A stretch of 64,000 nucleotides of DNA from SCN-70-22 sp046327755 (GTDB taxonomy: Bacteria > Gemmatimonadota > Gemmatimonadetes > Gemmatimonadales > Gemmatimonadaceae). Below the pieces are notes generated by a model. It had not been told where the DNA came from and did not search any database. It saw nothing but the letters and a program-made list of their open reading frames with translations. Shown here piece by piece: positions 38,328 through 47,174 of the stretch. Made by a program: the position numbers and the translations under genes. The stretch spans positions 496,001-560,000 of the forward strand of contig JAXLXW010000002.1 in assembly GCA_046327755.1 (NCBI GenBank). Direction: 5' to 3'. Within the stretch, counting starts at the first letter, position 1; each line of letters opens with the position of its first letter.

Positions 38328-39614
38328 ATGATCCGGAATCTCCGATCGCGTCGGGGGGCCGCGGTGATGTTGGCCGCTGTGACCCTTTTGGTGTTGGCCG
38401 CGTGCTCCGGCGGCAACTATCCAAACTCGACGTTTCTTCCCACGACGGACAACAACCGCGACGTCACTGCGCTCTGGAACAGGATGATGTTCTGGGGAAC
38501 AGCGGTCTTCGTGATCGTGGAAACGATTCTCGTCTTTACGATCATCAAGTACCGTCGTCGCCCGGGTGGTCCCGAGCCTCGTCACGTGCACGGCAACACG
38601 TTGATGGAGATCACGTGGACGCTTGCACCTGCGCTGATCCTCGTGCTGATCGCCGTGCCCACGGTGCGCACGATCTTCAAGACGCAGGCGAAGGCGCCGG
38701 CCAACGCGCTGCAGGTCGAGGTGATCGGCCATCAGTGGTGGTGGGAGTTCCGGTACCCGGAGTACGGCATCACGACGGCGAACGAGCTGTACCTGCCGCA
38801 CGGGCGCCCGGTGAACTTCGCGCTGCGCACGGTGGACGTGTTGCACTCGTTCTGGATCCCGGCGCTCGCGGGCAAGCGCGACCTGATCTCGAACAAGACG
38901 AACTATCTCTGGTTCACGCCGGATTCCACCGGTGAAGCGGCGTTCAACGGGAGCTGCAACGAGTACTGCGGCTCGTCACATGCGAACATGAAGTTCCGCG
39001 TGTTCACCGTCGCGGCGTCCGACTTCGAGACGTGGGCGAAGCACAACGCGGCGAACGCGGTCTTCCCGCCGCCGGCCGCCCCGGCCGCCGATACGGCAGC
39101 GCCGCTGGTGCGCCCGGCGAGCAACGTCACCGCGGGCGCGGCCGCGCAGCCGGCCGCTCCGGCGACCGTTCCGCCAGCCGCAACGACGCCCTGGCAGTTT
39201 CCCAAGGAGAAGATCCCGGCGCACACCATGCCGCAGACGCCGATTCCCGCGGGGCTCTCGATCCCCGACGCGGTGATCGCCGCCGGCGATGCGCAGCGCG
39301 GCTTCCAGACCTACTCGCGCTCGGCCTGCATCGGGTGCCACAAGATCCGCGGCAACCCCAGCTCGCTCGGCATCGTCGGCCCCGACCTCACGCACGTCGG
39401 CTCGCGCTACACCATCGCCGCCGGGCTCTTCCCCAACGACGCCAAGCACCTCGCGCACTGGATCAAGAACGCCCGCAAGATGAAGCCCGGCTCGTTGATG
39501 CAGACGTTAGGCAAGGGTGAGCACGACCCGATCATGAACATGACGGTGCAGGCCGGCGGGTTGACGGACGACCAGATCGCCGACATCACCGCCTACTTGT
39601 TGAGCCTGAAGTAG
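38328..39614 (+). CDS. ctaC: Cytochrome c oxidase subunit II with fused cytochrome c (caa3 type)
   Basis: Receives electrons and passes them through CuA. The 428-residue lipoprotein has signal VTLLVLAACSGG (Cys26) and two spans at about 52-74 and 95-113. The CuA site is complete: His173, Cys210, Glu212, Cys214, His218 and Met221 (VLHSFW, CNEYCGSSHANM). An Ala/Pro-rich linker (about 245-290) leads to a class I cytochrome c domain with the haem motif CIGCH at 334-338 and an axial Met, probably in the MKPGSLM segment. This is the caa3 architecture, which can oxidise soluble cytochrome c or other donors. First gene of the four-gene operon. Confidence 0.96.
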   Translation: MIRNLRSRRGAAVMLAAVTLLVLAACSGGNYPNSTFLPTTDNNRDVTALWNRMMFWGTAVFVIVETILVFTIIKYRRRPGGPEPRHVHGNTLMEITWTLAPALILVLIAVPTVRTIFKTQAKAPANALQVEVIGHQWWWEFRYPEYGITTANELYLPHGRPVNFALRTVDVLHSFWIPALAGKRDLISNKTNYLWFTPDSTGEAAFNGSCNEYCGSSHANMKFRVFTVAASDFETWAKHNAANAVFPPPAAPAADTAAPLVRPASNVTAGAAAQPAAPATVPPAATTPWQFPKEKIPAHTMPQTPIPAGLSIPDAVIAAGDAQRGFQTYSRSACIGCHKIRGNPSSLGIVGPDLTHVGSRYTIAAGLFPNDAKHLAHWIKNARKMKPGSLMQTLGKGEHDPIMNMTVQAGGLTDDQIADITAYLLSLK

Positions 39615-39659
39615 CCCATCGCGTCCTCTCGTCTTCTCGTCCTCTCGTCTTCCCAAAGA

Positions 39660-41594
39660 ATGGCTACTGTCGCTGCAAGCCCGACCTACGCTGCCAGCGC
39701 GACGCCGTCGCGCTCGAAGCTGATGAGTTGGCTCACGACCACCGACCACAAGGTGATCGGGACGTTGTACCTGCATACGTCCCTGGTCTTCTTCGTACTC
39801 GGCGGGCTCGAGGCCATCCTGATGCGTTGGCAGCTCATGCGCCCGAACGGCACCGTGCTCACCGCCGAACAGTTCAACCAGCTGTTCACGATGCACGGTA
39901 CGACGATGGTCTTCCTCGCCGTCATGCCGCTCTCCGCCGCCTTCTTCAACTACCTCATCCCGCTGCAGATCGGGGCGCGCGACGTCGCCTTCCCGCGACT
40001 CAACGCCTTCAGCTACTGGGTCTTCCTGCTGGGCGGCGTCTTCATCACGCTCCCCATCTTCTTCTGGGTTGCCCCTGACGGCGGCTGGTTCGGCTATGCC
40101 CCGCTCTCCGGGCGCACCTACTCGCCGGGCCCCAACATGGACTTCTGGGTGCTGGGCATCCAGATCCTCGGCATCTCGTCGCTCGCGGCGTCGTTCAACT
40201 TCGCCACCACCGTCATCAACATGCGCGCGCCGGGGATGAACCTGATGCGCATGCCGATGTTCACGTGGATGTCGTTCGTGACGCAGTTCCTCATCATCCT
40301 GTCGTTCCCCGTCGTCACGATCGCACTCGTCTTCCTCCAGTTCGACCGCTTCTTCGGCACCACGTTCTACTCGATGAGCGCCGGCGCCGACCCGCTCCTC
40401 TGGCAGCACCTCTTCTGGATCTTCGGCCACCCCGAGGTCTACATCCTCATCCTCCCGGCCTTCGGCCTGGTGAGCGAGGTGCTCCCCACCAACTCGAAGA
40501 AGCCGCTCTTCGGCTATCCCGTGATGGCCTACTCGGGGATCCTCATCGGCTTCCTTGGCTTCGGCGTGTGGGCGCACCACATGTTCTCGGTCGGCATGGG
40601 CCCCATCGCCGACACGGTGTTCGGCCTGACGACGATGCTCATCGCCATCCCGACCGGCGTGAAGATCTTCAATTGGATCTTCACCATGTGGGGCGGCTCG
40701 ATCCGCTTCACCGCGGCGATGAAGTTCGCGATCGCCCTGATCGCCATGTTCACGATCGGCGGCATCTCCGGCATCACGCACTCCAACCCGCCGTCCGACC
40801 TGCAGCAGACGGACACGTACTACATCGTCGCCCACTTCCACTACGTGCTGTTCGGCGGGGCGATCATGGGGATCTTCGCCGGCATCTACCACTACTTCCC
40901 CAAGATGTACGGCCGGAAGATGGACGAGGGGCTCGGCACCGTGCACTTCTGGCTGAACCTCATCGCGATGAACCTCACGTTCTTCCCCATGCACTTCTCG
41001 GGGATGCTCGGCATGCCGCGCCGCATCTACACCTACGATGCCGGGCAGGGATGGGAGACGTTCAACATGCTCTCGACGATCGGCGCCTTCCTCCTCGCGC
41101 CGGCCACGCTCGTCTTCATCTACAACTTCTTCAAGTCCAAGAAGTCGGGCGAACCGTGCGGCCCGAATCCGTGGGACGCGGCCACGCTCGAGTGGTCGAT
41201 CCCCTCGCCGCCCCCCGAGTACAACTTCGCCAAGATCCCGATGGTGACCTCGCGCTACCCGCTGTGGGACCTCACCCACCCGGAGCGCACGTCGGAGATC
41301 CCCCACACGCAGACCGGGTGGGACGAGGCGAGCAAGCAGACCGGCGAGCACGACATGTCGCCCATGCACATCGAGACGGAAACGCACACCGCCAGGGAAC
41401 TGGGCATCCCCATGCCCTCCTCGACGATCAAGCCGTTCTTCGTGGCGTTAGGCATCGTCCTCATGTTCTGCGGGCTGCTCTTCCTCCCCAAGAACATGAT
41501 GGTCCCCGCCTTCGCCCTCATGCTCGGCGGTTCGGCGATGTGGATCGGCTTCCTGTACGCCTGGCTGACCACCCCGCTCGAAGAGCACCACTAG
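39660..41594 (+). CDS. ctaD: Cytochrome c oxidase subunit I
   Basis: Catalytic subunit holding haem a, haem a3 and CuB. At 644 residues it is long because of extra C-terminal spans, as in caa3 enzymes. The landmark FGHPEVYILILP contains the CuB His, the cross-linked Tyr and the D-channel Glu, indicating an A1-type proton-pumping oxidase. GVWAHHMF gives the His pair for CuB, and VAHFHYVLFGG the haem ligands. It starts at an ATG without Shine-Dalgarno, preceded by a CTCGTCTT-type pyrimidine tract. The C-terminal ~120 residues include a His-containing loop and two spans. Confidence 0.97.
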   Translation: MATVAASPTYAASATPSRSKLMSWLTTTDHKVIGTLYLHTSLVFFVLGGLEAILMRWQLMRPNGTVLTAEQFNQLFTMHGTTMVFLAVMPLSAAFFNYLIPLQIGARDVAFPRLNAFSYWVFLLGGVFITLPIFFWVAPDGGWFGYAPLSGRTYSPGPNMDFWVLGIQILGISSLAASFNFATTVINMRAPGMNLMRMPMFTWMSFVTQFLIILSFPVVTIALVFLQFDRFFGTTFYSMSAGADPLLWQHLFWIFGHPEVYILILPAFGLVSEVLPTNSKKPLFGYPVMAYSGILIGFLGFGVWAHHMFSVGMGPIADTVFGLTTMLIAIPTGVKIFNWIFTMWGGSIRFTAAMKFAIALIAMFTIGGISGITHSNPPSDLQQTDTYYIVAHFHYVLFGGAIMGIFAGIYHYFPKMYGRKMDEGLGTVHFWLNLIAMNLTFFPMHFSGMLGMPRRIYTYDAGQGWETFNMLSTIGAFLLAPATLVFIYNFFKSKKSGEPCGPNPWDAATLEWSIPSPPPEYNFAKIPMVTSRYPLWDLTHPERTSEIPHTQTGWDEASKQTGEHDMSPMHIETETHTARELGIPMPSSTIKPFFVALGIVLMFCGLLFLPKNMMVPAFALMLGGSAMWIGFLYAWLTTPLEEHH

Positions 41595-41657
41595 CCCCGT
41601 CGGCGGGAGTGCCGCGCACTCCCGCTCCCCGTCTCCTGTCTCCCGTCTCTTCATCGA

Positions 41658-42335
41658 ATGTCTCATAGCGCTGAAGCAGCCCACGGCCACCACTACACGA
41701 CCACCGGTCTCGACAACCGGAAGATCGCCATCTGGGCGTTCATCGGGTCGGAGTGCATGCTGTTCGCCTCGCTCATCTCGACGTACCTGATCTACAAGGG
41801 AAAGTCCGTCGTCGGCCCCTTCCCGCACACGCCATGGACCGATCCGTCGTCGGGCAAGGTCTATCCGGCGATCCTCAATATCCCGATCACCTCGGCGTCC
41901 ACATTCGTCCTCCTCATGTCGTCGCTGGCGATGGTGCTGGCGCTCGCAGCCGTCGAGAACAAGGGGAAGCCGCTCCCGCCCAACGCAGCCTTCGGCGACA
42001 AGCTGCTGGCGTCGTCCAAGCTCTGGCTCTGGATGACGTGCATCCTCGGCGCCACCTTCCTCGGTTTCCAGGCGTACGAGTTCACGTCGTTTGTGCATGA
42101 AGGACTCACGATTCGCCGCAACCTCTTCGGCTCATCGTTCTTCACGCTCACCGGCTTCCATGGCGCGCACGTCACCGCGGGCGTCATCTGGCTGGGAACG
42201 CTCCTCGCCATCGACTACAAGCGCGGGCTGCAGCCGTCGGATGCCCTCAACGTCGACATCGCCGCGCTGTACTGGCACTTCGTCGACGTCGTCTGGATCG
42301 CGATCTTCACGCTCCTCTACCTCATTCCGGACTGA
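41658..42335 (+). CDS. ctaE: Cytochrome c oxidase subunit III
   Basis: Seven-span accessory subunit that stabilises the oxidase core, 225 residues. Family motifs are the Glu-containing FQAYEFTSFVHEGL, SSFFTLTGFHGAHVTAGVIWL with the conserved histidines, and the C-terminal YWHFVDVVWIAIFTLLYL. The N-terminus is short and hydrophilic (His-rich). It starts 63 bases after ctaD at an ATG with no Shine-Dalgarno, again behind a pyrimidine-rich stretch. Confidence 0.96.
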   Translation: MSHSAEAAHGHHYTTTGLDNRKIAIWAFIGSECMLFASLISTYLIYKGKSVVGPFPHTPWTDPSSGKVYPAILNIPITSASTFVLLMSSLAMVLALAAVENKGKPLPPNAAFGDKLLASSKLWLWMTCILGATFLGFQAYEFTSFVHEGLTIRRNLFGSSFFTLTGFHGAHVTAGVIWLGTLLAIDYKRGLQPSDALNVDIAALYWHFVDVVWIAIFTLLYLIPD

Positions 42336-42343
42336 GCCCCCTC

Positions 42344-42673
42344 ATGTCGCACGAGACCGCACACGCCGAGCACTACCACCCGACGTGGAAGGAGTACAAG
42401 TGGGTCGCCCTCATCCTGACGCTCATCACGGTGGTCGAGGTCTGGGCGTACTACATCCCCGAGCTCGTCGCCTCGAAGGTGTTCGTCCCCGGGCTGCTCA
42501 TCATGTCGGCCGTGAAGTTCGCGATCGTCGTCATGTTCTACATGCACCTCAAGTACGACCATAAGCTGTTCCGGGCGCTCTTCACGGGACCGCTCGTGGT
42601 CGCAATCCTCACGCTGCTCGGCCTGCTCCTCCTCTTCTCGAAGCTCGCGATCCGCATCGCGGGCGGCGGCTGA
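42344..42673 (+). CDS. ctaF: Cytochrome c oxidase subunit IV
   Basis: Small 109-residue membrane subunit with three spans (about 20-40, 45-68 and 78-100). EYKWVALILTLITVVEVWAYY and AIVVMFYMHLKYDHKLF match bacterial subunit IV/CyoD-like proteins. It starts eight bases after ctaE and is last in the oxidase operon, followed by a strong terminator. Confidence 0.9.
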   Translation: MSHETAHAEHYHPTWKEYKWVALILTLITVVEVWAYYIPELVASKVFVPGLLIMSAVKFAIVVMFYMHLKYDHKLFRALFTGPLVVAILTLLGLLLLFSKLAIRIAGGG

Positions 42674-42705
42674 GGCCGACCGGCCAGCACACGACCTCGC
42701 ACGAA

Positions 42706-42745
42706 AAAGCGGGCGACTCCACACGGAGTCGCCCGCTTTCGTTTC
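42706..42745. terminator. Strong terminator after the oxidase operon
   Basis: A perfect 15-bp stem (AAAGCGGGCGACTCC / GGAGTCGCCCGCTTT) with ACAC loop, flanked by A-rich and T-rich sides, so it can act in both directions. It lies between ctaF and the convergent membrane protein gene. Confidence 0.9.
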
Positions 42746-42804
42746 ACCAGCTGCTCGTCGCGATCAGTTGCCGCGACCAAGCGCCCGTCGTGCCATGCGC
42801 GCGG

Positions 42805-43293
42805 TCAGATGCCGCCGAGTGCCATCGCCACGCGATGCAGCACCTGGCGGTGGCGGCGAATGAGGTAGGTCCCCATCGCAGTGGAGGCCACAAGGTTGGC
42901 CGCCCCGATCTGGTACCAGGCAATCTGTCGCAGCGCCGACGACTCCTCGACCATGACCGTGAGGCCCAGGCAGATGATCTCGAGCGCGACGAAGAGGATG
43001 ACGAACCCGGCGAGGATCCCCGGCTCCTGATGCGCGGCCTGGAAGATCGCCGCGAAGATGATCCCGACCCCGATGAAGGCGAGGTAGTGGAAGATCGTGT
43101 ACATGAGGATCGTGGCAGGAATCGACGCCGGCGTCGAGACGCCAAAGAACCCCTGCAGGACCGAGCCGAGCGCGTACGGAGTGAACAACGGGTGGCCGGC
43201 GAGGTAGTCCACGACGGTGAACCAGACCACGACCGCGGTGGCGCCAATGAGGCCGACCACCGTCCCTTCACTGCGAATGGTTCCCTGCTGCAT
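42805..43293 (-). CDS. Uncharacterised four-span membrane protein
   Basis: A 162-residue protein with spans at about 14-32, 53-73, 80-103 and 115-140. It has a short polar N-terminus (MQQGTIRSEGTVVG) and a C-terminal His/Arg-rich end. The ATG at 43293 has GGAGG eight bases upstream, which rules out the longer open frame. No conserved catalytic residues are apparent. Being convergent with the oxidase operon, it need not be related to it. Confidence 0.75.
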   Translation of the reverse strand: MQQGTIRSEGTVVGLIGATAVVVWFTVVDYLAGHPLFTPYALGSVLQGFFGVSTPASIPATILMYTIFHYLAFIGVGIIFAAIFQAAHQEPGILAGFVILFVALEIICLGLTVMVEESSALRQIAWYQIGAANLVASTAMGTYLIRRHRQVLHRVAMALGGI

Positions 43294-43774
43294 GTGCGTA
43301 CCTCCGAGGGGGTCGACGAGGTGACATGTGACGCGCGCCTGTCGTACCTGCGTCACTCGACGCGACCCTGCCCTCACCCTGGGGCGCGCCGAGCGACACA
43401 GTGCGGCCGTTATGCTGCGTGTCGGGACGAGGTTGCGCATCGCCTTCGCGGGGAGGCGAACGCCCACCCATCCGTGCAGGGGGACTCGACGATCGGCTTG
43501 TGGTCACCCCTCGCAGGGCGAGAGCCAACGGGGCTGCCAGCGACCGAACCTCGCGCCCTCCTTCCGCCAAACGGCTCCTTCAGGGTAGCCGTTGGCGCGC
43601 GAGGAAGCGATAGTAAACGGAGAGGAACGCCGGCGATTCTCATGGCCCAGCCGGCTTGGCGCCGAGCCATCGGCCCCCAACGCGTCACGCTGTTCGGGAT
43701 GGAGTCGTACGACCCGGCAGCGGTCCGGTCGACCTCGGCCCTCCTGCCACGCTTCCCTCGCCGCCTGACGAGCG
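43294..43774. other. Intergenic region with no recognised gene
   Basis: About 480 bases between the divergent membrane protein and NagX-like genes. The open frames here are short and continue shadow frames from the flanks. I see no clear hairpin, tRNA or repeat, so only promoters are expected. Confidence 0.4.
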
Positions 43775-45052
43775 ATGACCTCGACGATTCCACCTTCCAC
43801 AGGAACGCCGAGCGGCGAGAGCCGCCGACCACCGCGTGACGCGGCAGCGGGCGCATCCAATGGCACCCCCGACGCCGAATCGTCTCGCACGAGCCTTCCG
43901 GCGCGCCACGGTTCGGCAGCCCCGCGCGAGCGGCTGCTCTCCCTCGACGTGTTTCGCGGGATGACCGTCGCGGGGATGCTCCTCGTGAACAACCCGGGAA
44001 CGTGGAGCGCCATCTATCCCCCGTTGGAGCACGCGACGTGGAACGGATGGACCCCGACCGACCTCATCTTTCCGTTCTTTCTCTTCATCGTCGGGATCAC
44101 GACGCACCTCTCGCTGGAGGCGCGGCGCGCACGCGGCGACGATGAGGGCGCGATCGTGCGTCAGGTGATCAAGCGCGGGTTGCTGATCGTGCTCTTCGGC
44201 CTCCTCCTCGCCGCGTTCCCCTTCGTCCCGCTCACGCGCGTCACGGGGATGCGCTTCCCCGGTGTGCTGCAGCGCATTGGCGTGGCATACCTGTGCGGGG
44301 CGTTGTTGACGCGTCGGGCGACGCTGACCCAACAGGTCGCGCTGGTCGCGGTGCTCCTCTTCGGTTACTGGTTCGCCATGACGCTGATCCCCGTCCCCGG
44401 TCGCGGGATGGGCGCGCTCCTCCTCGACGACCCGTCGGCTTCGCTCGCGGCGTACGTCGATCGCGCGGTCTTCGGGTCGCACCTGTGGCGTTCGTCGAAG
44501 ACATGGGACCCGGAAGGGTTGCTGTCCACGATCCCCGCGATCGGGACGGTGATCCTCGGAGTCATCACGGGACGCTGGATCGGCGCCCGGCGCCCGATCC
44601 TCGAGCGGCTCGTGGGGATGCTGGCCGTCGGATCGTTATGCATGGTGCTGGGGCTCATGTGGCACTGGTCGTTCCCGATCAACAAGAGCCTGTGGACCTC
44701 CTCCTACGTCCTCTTCACCGCGGGGATGGGGGCGGTGGCGCTCGCCACGTGCACGTGGGTGATCGACGTGTTAGGCATAACGCGGTGGACGCGCCCCTTC
44801 ACCTGGTTCGGGATGAACCCGATGATTGCATTTGTGGGTTCGGGAATGATGGCCCGCCTGATATATTCCGTCATCACCGTCCCGCATAACGGTGAGCAGG
44901 CTCCAATTCAGAAGGTGATCTTCGAGACAGCGTATGCCCCGTGGTTCGAGGACCCGCGCAACGCATCGTTGCTGTTCGCGGTCACCTTCGTCCTCCTCTG
45001 GGCCGCGCTCCTGGGGCTGCTCCACCGCAAGCGGATTTTCTTCAAGGTCTGA
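43775..45052 (+). CDS. NagX/HGSNAT-like membrane acyltransferase (DUF5009/DUF1624 type)
   Basis: A 425-residue multi-span protein related to heparan-alpha-glucosaminide N-acetyltransferase. After a polar N-terminal tail (about 50 residues) comes the family signature RLLSLDVFRGMTVAGMLLVN, then TDLIFPFFLFIVGI with about ten spans. The loop FPGVLQRIGVAYLCGALL and the C-terminal FTWFGMNPMIAFVGSG are also typical. In bacteria such proteins are thought to acetylate amino sugars or take part in peptidoglycan or chitin recycling. The substrate here is unproven. The peptidoglycan peptidase gene downstream makes a cell-wall role plausible. Confidence 0.88.
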   Translation: MTSTIPPSTGTPSGESRRPPRDAAAGASNGTPDAESSRTSLPARHGSAAPRERLLSLDVFRGMTVAGMLLVNNPGTWSAIYPPLEHATWNGWTPTDLIFPFFLFIVGITTHLSLEARRARGDDEGAIVRQVIKRGLLIVLFGLLLAAFPFVPLTRVTGMRFPGVLQRIGVAYLCGALLTRRATLTQQVALVAVLLFGYWFAMTLIPVPGRGMGALLLDDPSASLAAYVDRAVFGSHLWRSSKTWDPEGLLSTIPAIGTVILGVITGRWIGARRPILERLVGMLAVGSLCMVLGLMWHWSFPINKSLWTSSYVLFTAGMGAVALATCTWVIDVLGITRWTRPFTWFGMNPMIAFVGSGMMARLIYSVITVPHNGEQAPIQKVIFETAYAPWFEDPRNASLLFAVTFVLLWAALLGLLHRKRIFFKV

Positions 45053-45115
45053 CGGGCTTCGCAGCGGTCGCGTCCGTAGCGCATCCGGGGCGAGGCAGGA
45101 GGGGGTCGACTCGAG

Positions 45116-47014
45116 ATGCCGAAGCGCAGCCTGGCACGACTTGACGTGTTCGCCCGCCGCGTGCCCGGTGCACACGGTGCCGATCACCCGACCGTTGCGC
45201 CACGTCCGGCGCGCGATGCCGGGACGAAGCGGTGGCGCATCGCATCGTTGGGGCTGGTGCTGGTGTCCGCACTCGCTGCACCCGAGGCCAATGGCGCCGT
45301 CCCCACCTCCCGCGCCGTGACACCGCTGGGCGTCGAGCGCGAGGGCACCGGTGTCGCCGACCTCCGCACGCTCGCGCCGGCCACTCCCCTTCGCTCGACC
45401 ACCCCCGCCCCGTTCCTTCCGTTCGACGTGGCGCGCTCCAACGAACGAAAGGGGGCGCCCCGCAGCAAGCCTGCCGGCACCAAGACCAAGCGGAAGGCGC
45501 CCGCCAGGAAATCGAGCGCCAAGACGACGCGGAAGAGCGCGAGCACGTCGTCTCGCGCGGCGGGCGGGCGACGCCGGACGTCGCGCGTCGCGCGTCGCCC
45601 CGTGAAGGCGGTCCCGGTCCTCGCCCATACGACGCCCCGCGGCGAGATCGCGCTCTCCAACGACCTGGCCTTCCTCCTCAATGCGAGGACGGTCGAGGGG
45701 GTATGGGGTGTGGTCGTGTCGTCGCTCTCCCGCGGCGACACGCTCTTCTCGTATCGCCCCGATGCTCCGATGCTCCCCGCATCGACGTTCAAGCTCTTCA
45801 CGACCGCGCTCGCCTTCGATCGGTTGGGGCCGAGCTACCAGATCGGCACCGACATCCTGCGCGACGGCTCGGTGGAGAGCGATGGCACGCTGCGCGGTTC
45901 GCTCTTCCTGCGCGGCGGTGGCGACCCGTCGATGTCCTCGCGCTACATGCAGGGGGGGCCGGAGGCGGCGATGCGCGCGCTCGCTCGCCTCGTCGCCGAC
46001 GCCGGCATCAAGCGCGTGAGCGGCGACGTCGTGGGTGATGACGGCGCCTTCGAGCGCAAGCCGATTCCCGATGGCTGGCTGTCGCGCTACCTCGATGACT
46101 CGTATGCCTCGCGCGTGTCTTCACTCTCGCTCAACGAGAACCTGCTCAACGTCGTCATTGCACCGGGACGCTCCGGTGGGGCGGGCGTCGTCACGTTGCA
46201 GCCGGCGACCGTCGCGTACAAGGTCATCAACAACACGCGCACCGGCGCCGGGCGCAGCGGGCGGCTCACGGTCTCCCGCACGAGCGACGGAACCGTGATC
46301 GCGCGCGGGACGATCGGCGCGCGCTCGGAGCCCAAGGTCTACCAGGTGGTCGTCGACGATCCGGCGCTCTTCACCACGGGCGCCTTCCGCAAGGCGCTCG
46401 AGCGCGAGGGGATCGTCATCGACGGCGACCTGCGACTCGGCGCGACGCCGGCGGGAGCGACAAAGCTCGCCACGTTCCGGTCGCCGCCGCTCTGGGCGCT
46501 GACCAACGACATGAACCGCGAGAGCGTCAACCACATCGCCGAGTTGCTGCTCCGCAACGCCGCGCGCACCGCTGCACCTGACGGTGTCGGCTCGGCGGAG
46601 CGCGCCAACATGCTCCTCCGCGACTTCATGGCACAGAAGGTCGGGGCGCGCCCGGAATCAGTGAACGCCGCCGATGGCAGCGGGCTCTCCACGATGGACC
46701 GCATCACGCCGCGCGCCCTCGTGCAGCTCCTGGGCTACGCCAACCGGGCCCCGTGGGGGCGTGAGTTCCACGAGTCGCTCCCCGTGGCCGGGCAGTCGGA
46801 GACGCTCCGACGCCGCATGATCGCCACCCCCGCCGCCGGCAACCTGCACGCGAAGACGGGGACCACCAACGAGGTCATCGCACTTGGCGGCTTCGTGACG
46901 GCGGCGAATGGGGAGCTGCTCGCCTTCTCCTTCCTGTACAACGGGCGCGACCGCTGGCACGCCCGCGAGACGATCGACGCCATGGGGGCCACGCTCGCCG
47001 GGTGGAGCCGCTGA
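45116..47014 (+). CDS. D-Ala-D-Ala carboxypeptidase/endopeptidase (PBP4 family, S13)
   Basis: Periplasmic peptidoglycan hydrolase of the DacB type. Active-site motifs are complete: SxxK at Ser223-Lys226 (ASTFKLFT), SxN in LSLNENLL, and KTG in LHAKTGTTNEV. The 632-residue length is over 100 more than E. coli DacB (477). The excess is a long N-terminus: an apparent signal or anchor (IASLGLVLVSALAAPEANGA) at about 42-61, then a linker at about 105-165 very rich in Lys, Arg, Ser, Thr and Ala (KTKRKAPARKSSAKTTRK). The start has AGGAGG 13 bases upstream. The basic linker may tether the enzyme to anionic wall polymers (inference). Confidence 0.9.
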   Translation: MPKRSLARLDVFARRVPGAHGADHPTVAPRPARDAGTKRWRIASLGLVLVSALAAPEANGAVPTSRAVTPLGVEREGTGVADLRTLAPATPLRSTTPAPFLPFDVARSNERKGAPRSKPAGTKTKRKAPARKSSAKTTRKSASTSSRAAGGRRRTSRVARRPVKAVPVLAHTTPRGEIALSNDLAFLLNARTVEGVWGVVVSSLSRGDTLFSYRPDAPMLPASTFKLFTTALAFDRLGPSYQIGTDILRDGSVESDGTLRGSLFLRGGGDPSMSSRYMQGGPEAAMRALARLVADAGIKRVSGDVVGDDGAFERKPIPDGWLSRYLDDSYASRVSSLSLNENLLNVVIAPGRSGGAGVVTLQPATVAYKVINNTRTGAGRSGRLTVSRTSDGTVIARGTIGARSEPKVYQVVVDDPALFTTGAFRKALEREGIVIDGDLRLGATPAGATKLATFRSPPLWALTNDMNRESVNHIAELLLRNAARTAAPDGVGSAERANMLLRDFMAQKVGARPESVNAADGSGLSTMDRITPRALVQLLGYANRAPWGREFHESLPVAGQSETLRRRMIATPAAGNLHAKTGTTNEVIALGGFVTAANGELLAFSFLYNGRDRWHARETIDAMGATLAGWSR

Positions 47015-47103
47015 CGCGCCTTTAGGCACCCGCCCTCGTCGGCACCCGCCCCCTGCGCGACTCACCGCAGCTGACTCGCACCGCCGGGTACGCACGCGCG
47101 ACG

Positions 47104-47145
47104 CACACGGCCCCGCACACCAACGATGGTGTGCGGGGCCGTGTG
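47104..47145. terminator. Bidirectional terminator between convergent genes
   Basis: A perfect 18-bp stem, beginning CACACGGCCCCG on the left arm, with a 6-base loop, between the PBP4 gene and the dehydrogenase gene. Confidence 0.88.
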
Positions 47146-47174
47146 CCGTCTGCCGGGGCGCGTGACGCCCTGCC

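Noticed and set aside
39507..41387. A 626-codon minus-strand frame antisense to ctaD
   Set aside because: The translation is Arg/Glu/His/Asp-rich low-complexity sequence, and the opposite strand encodes a complete oxidase subunit I.
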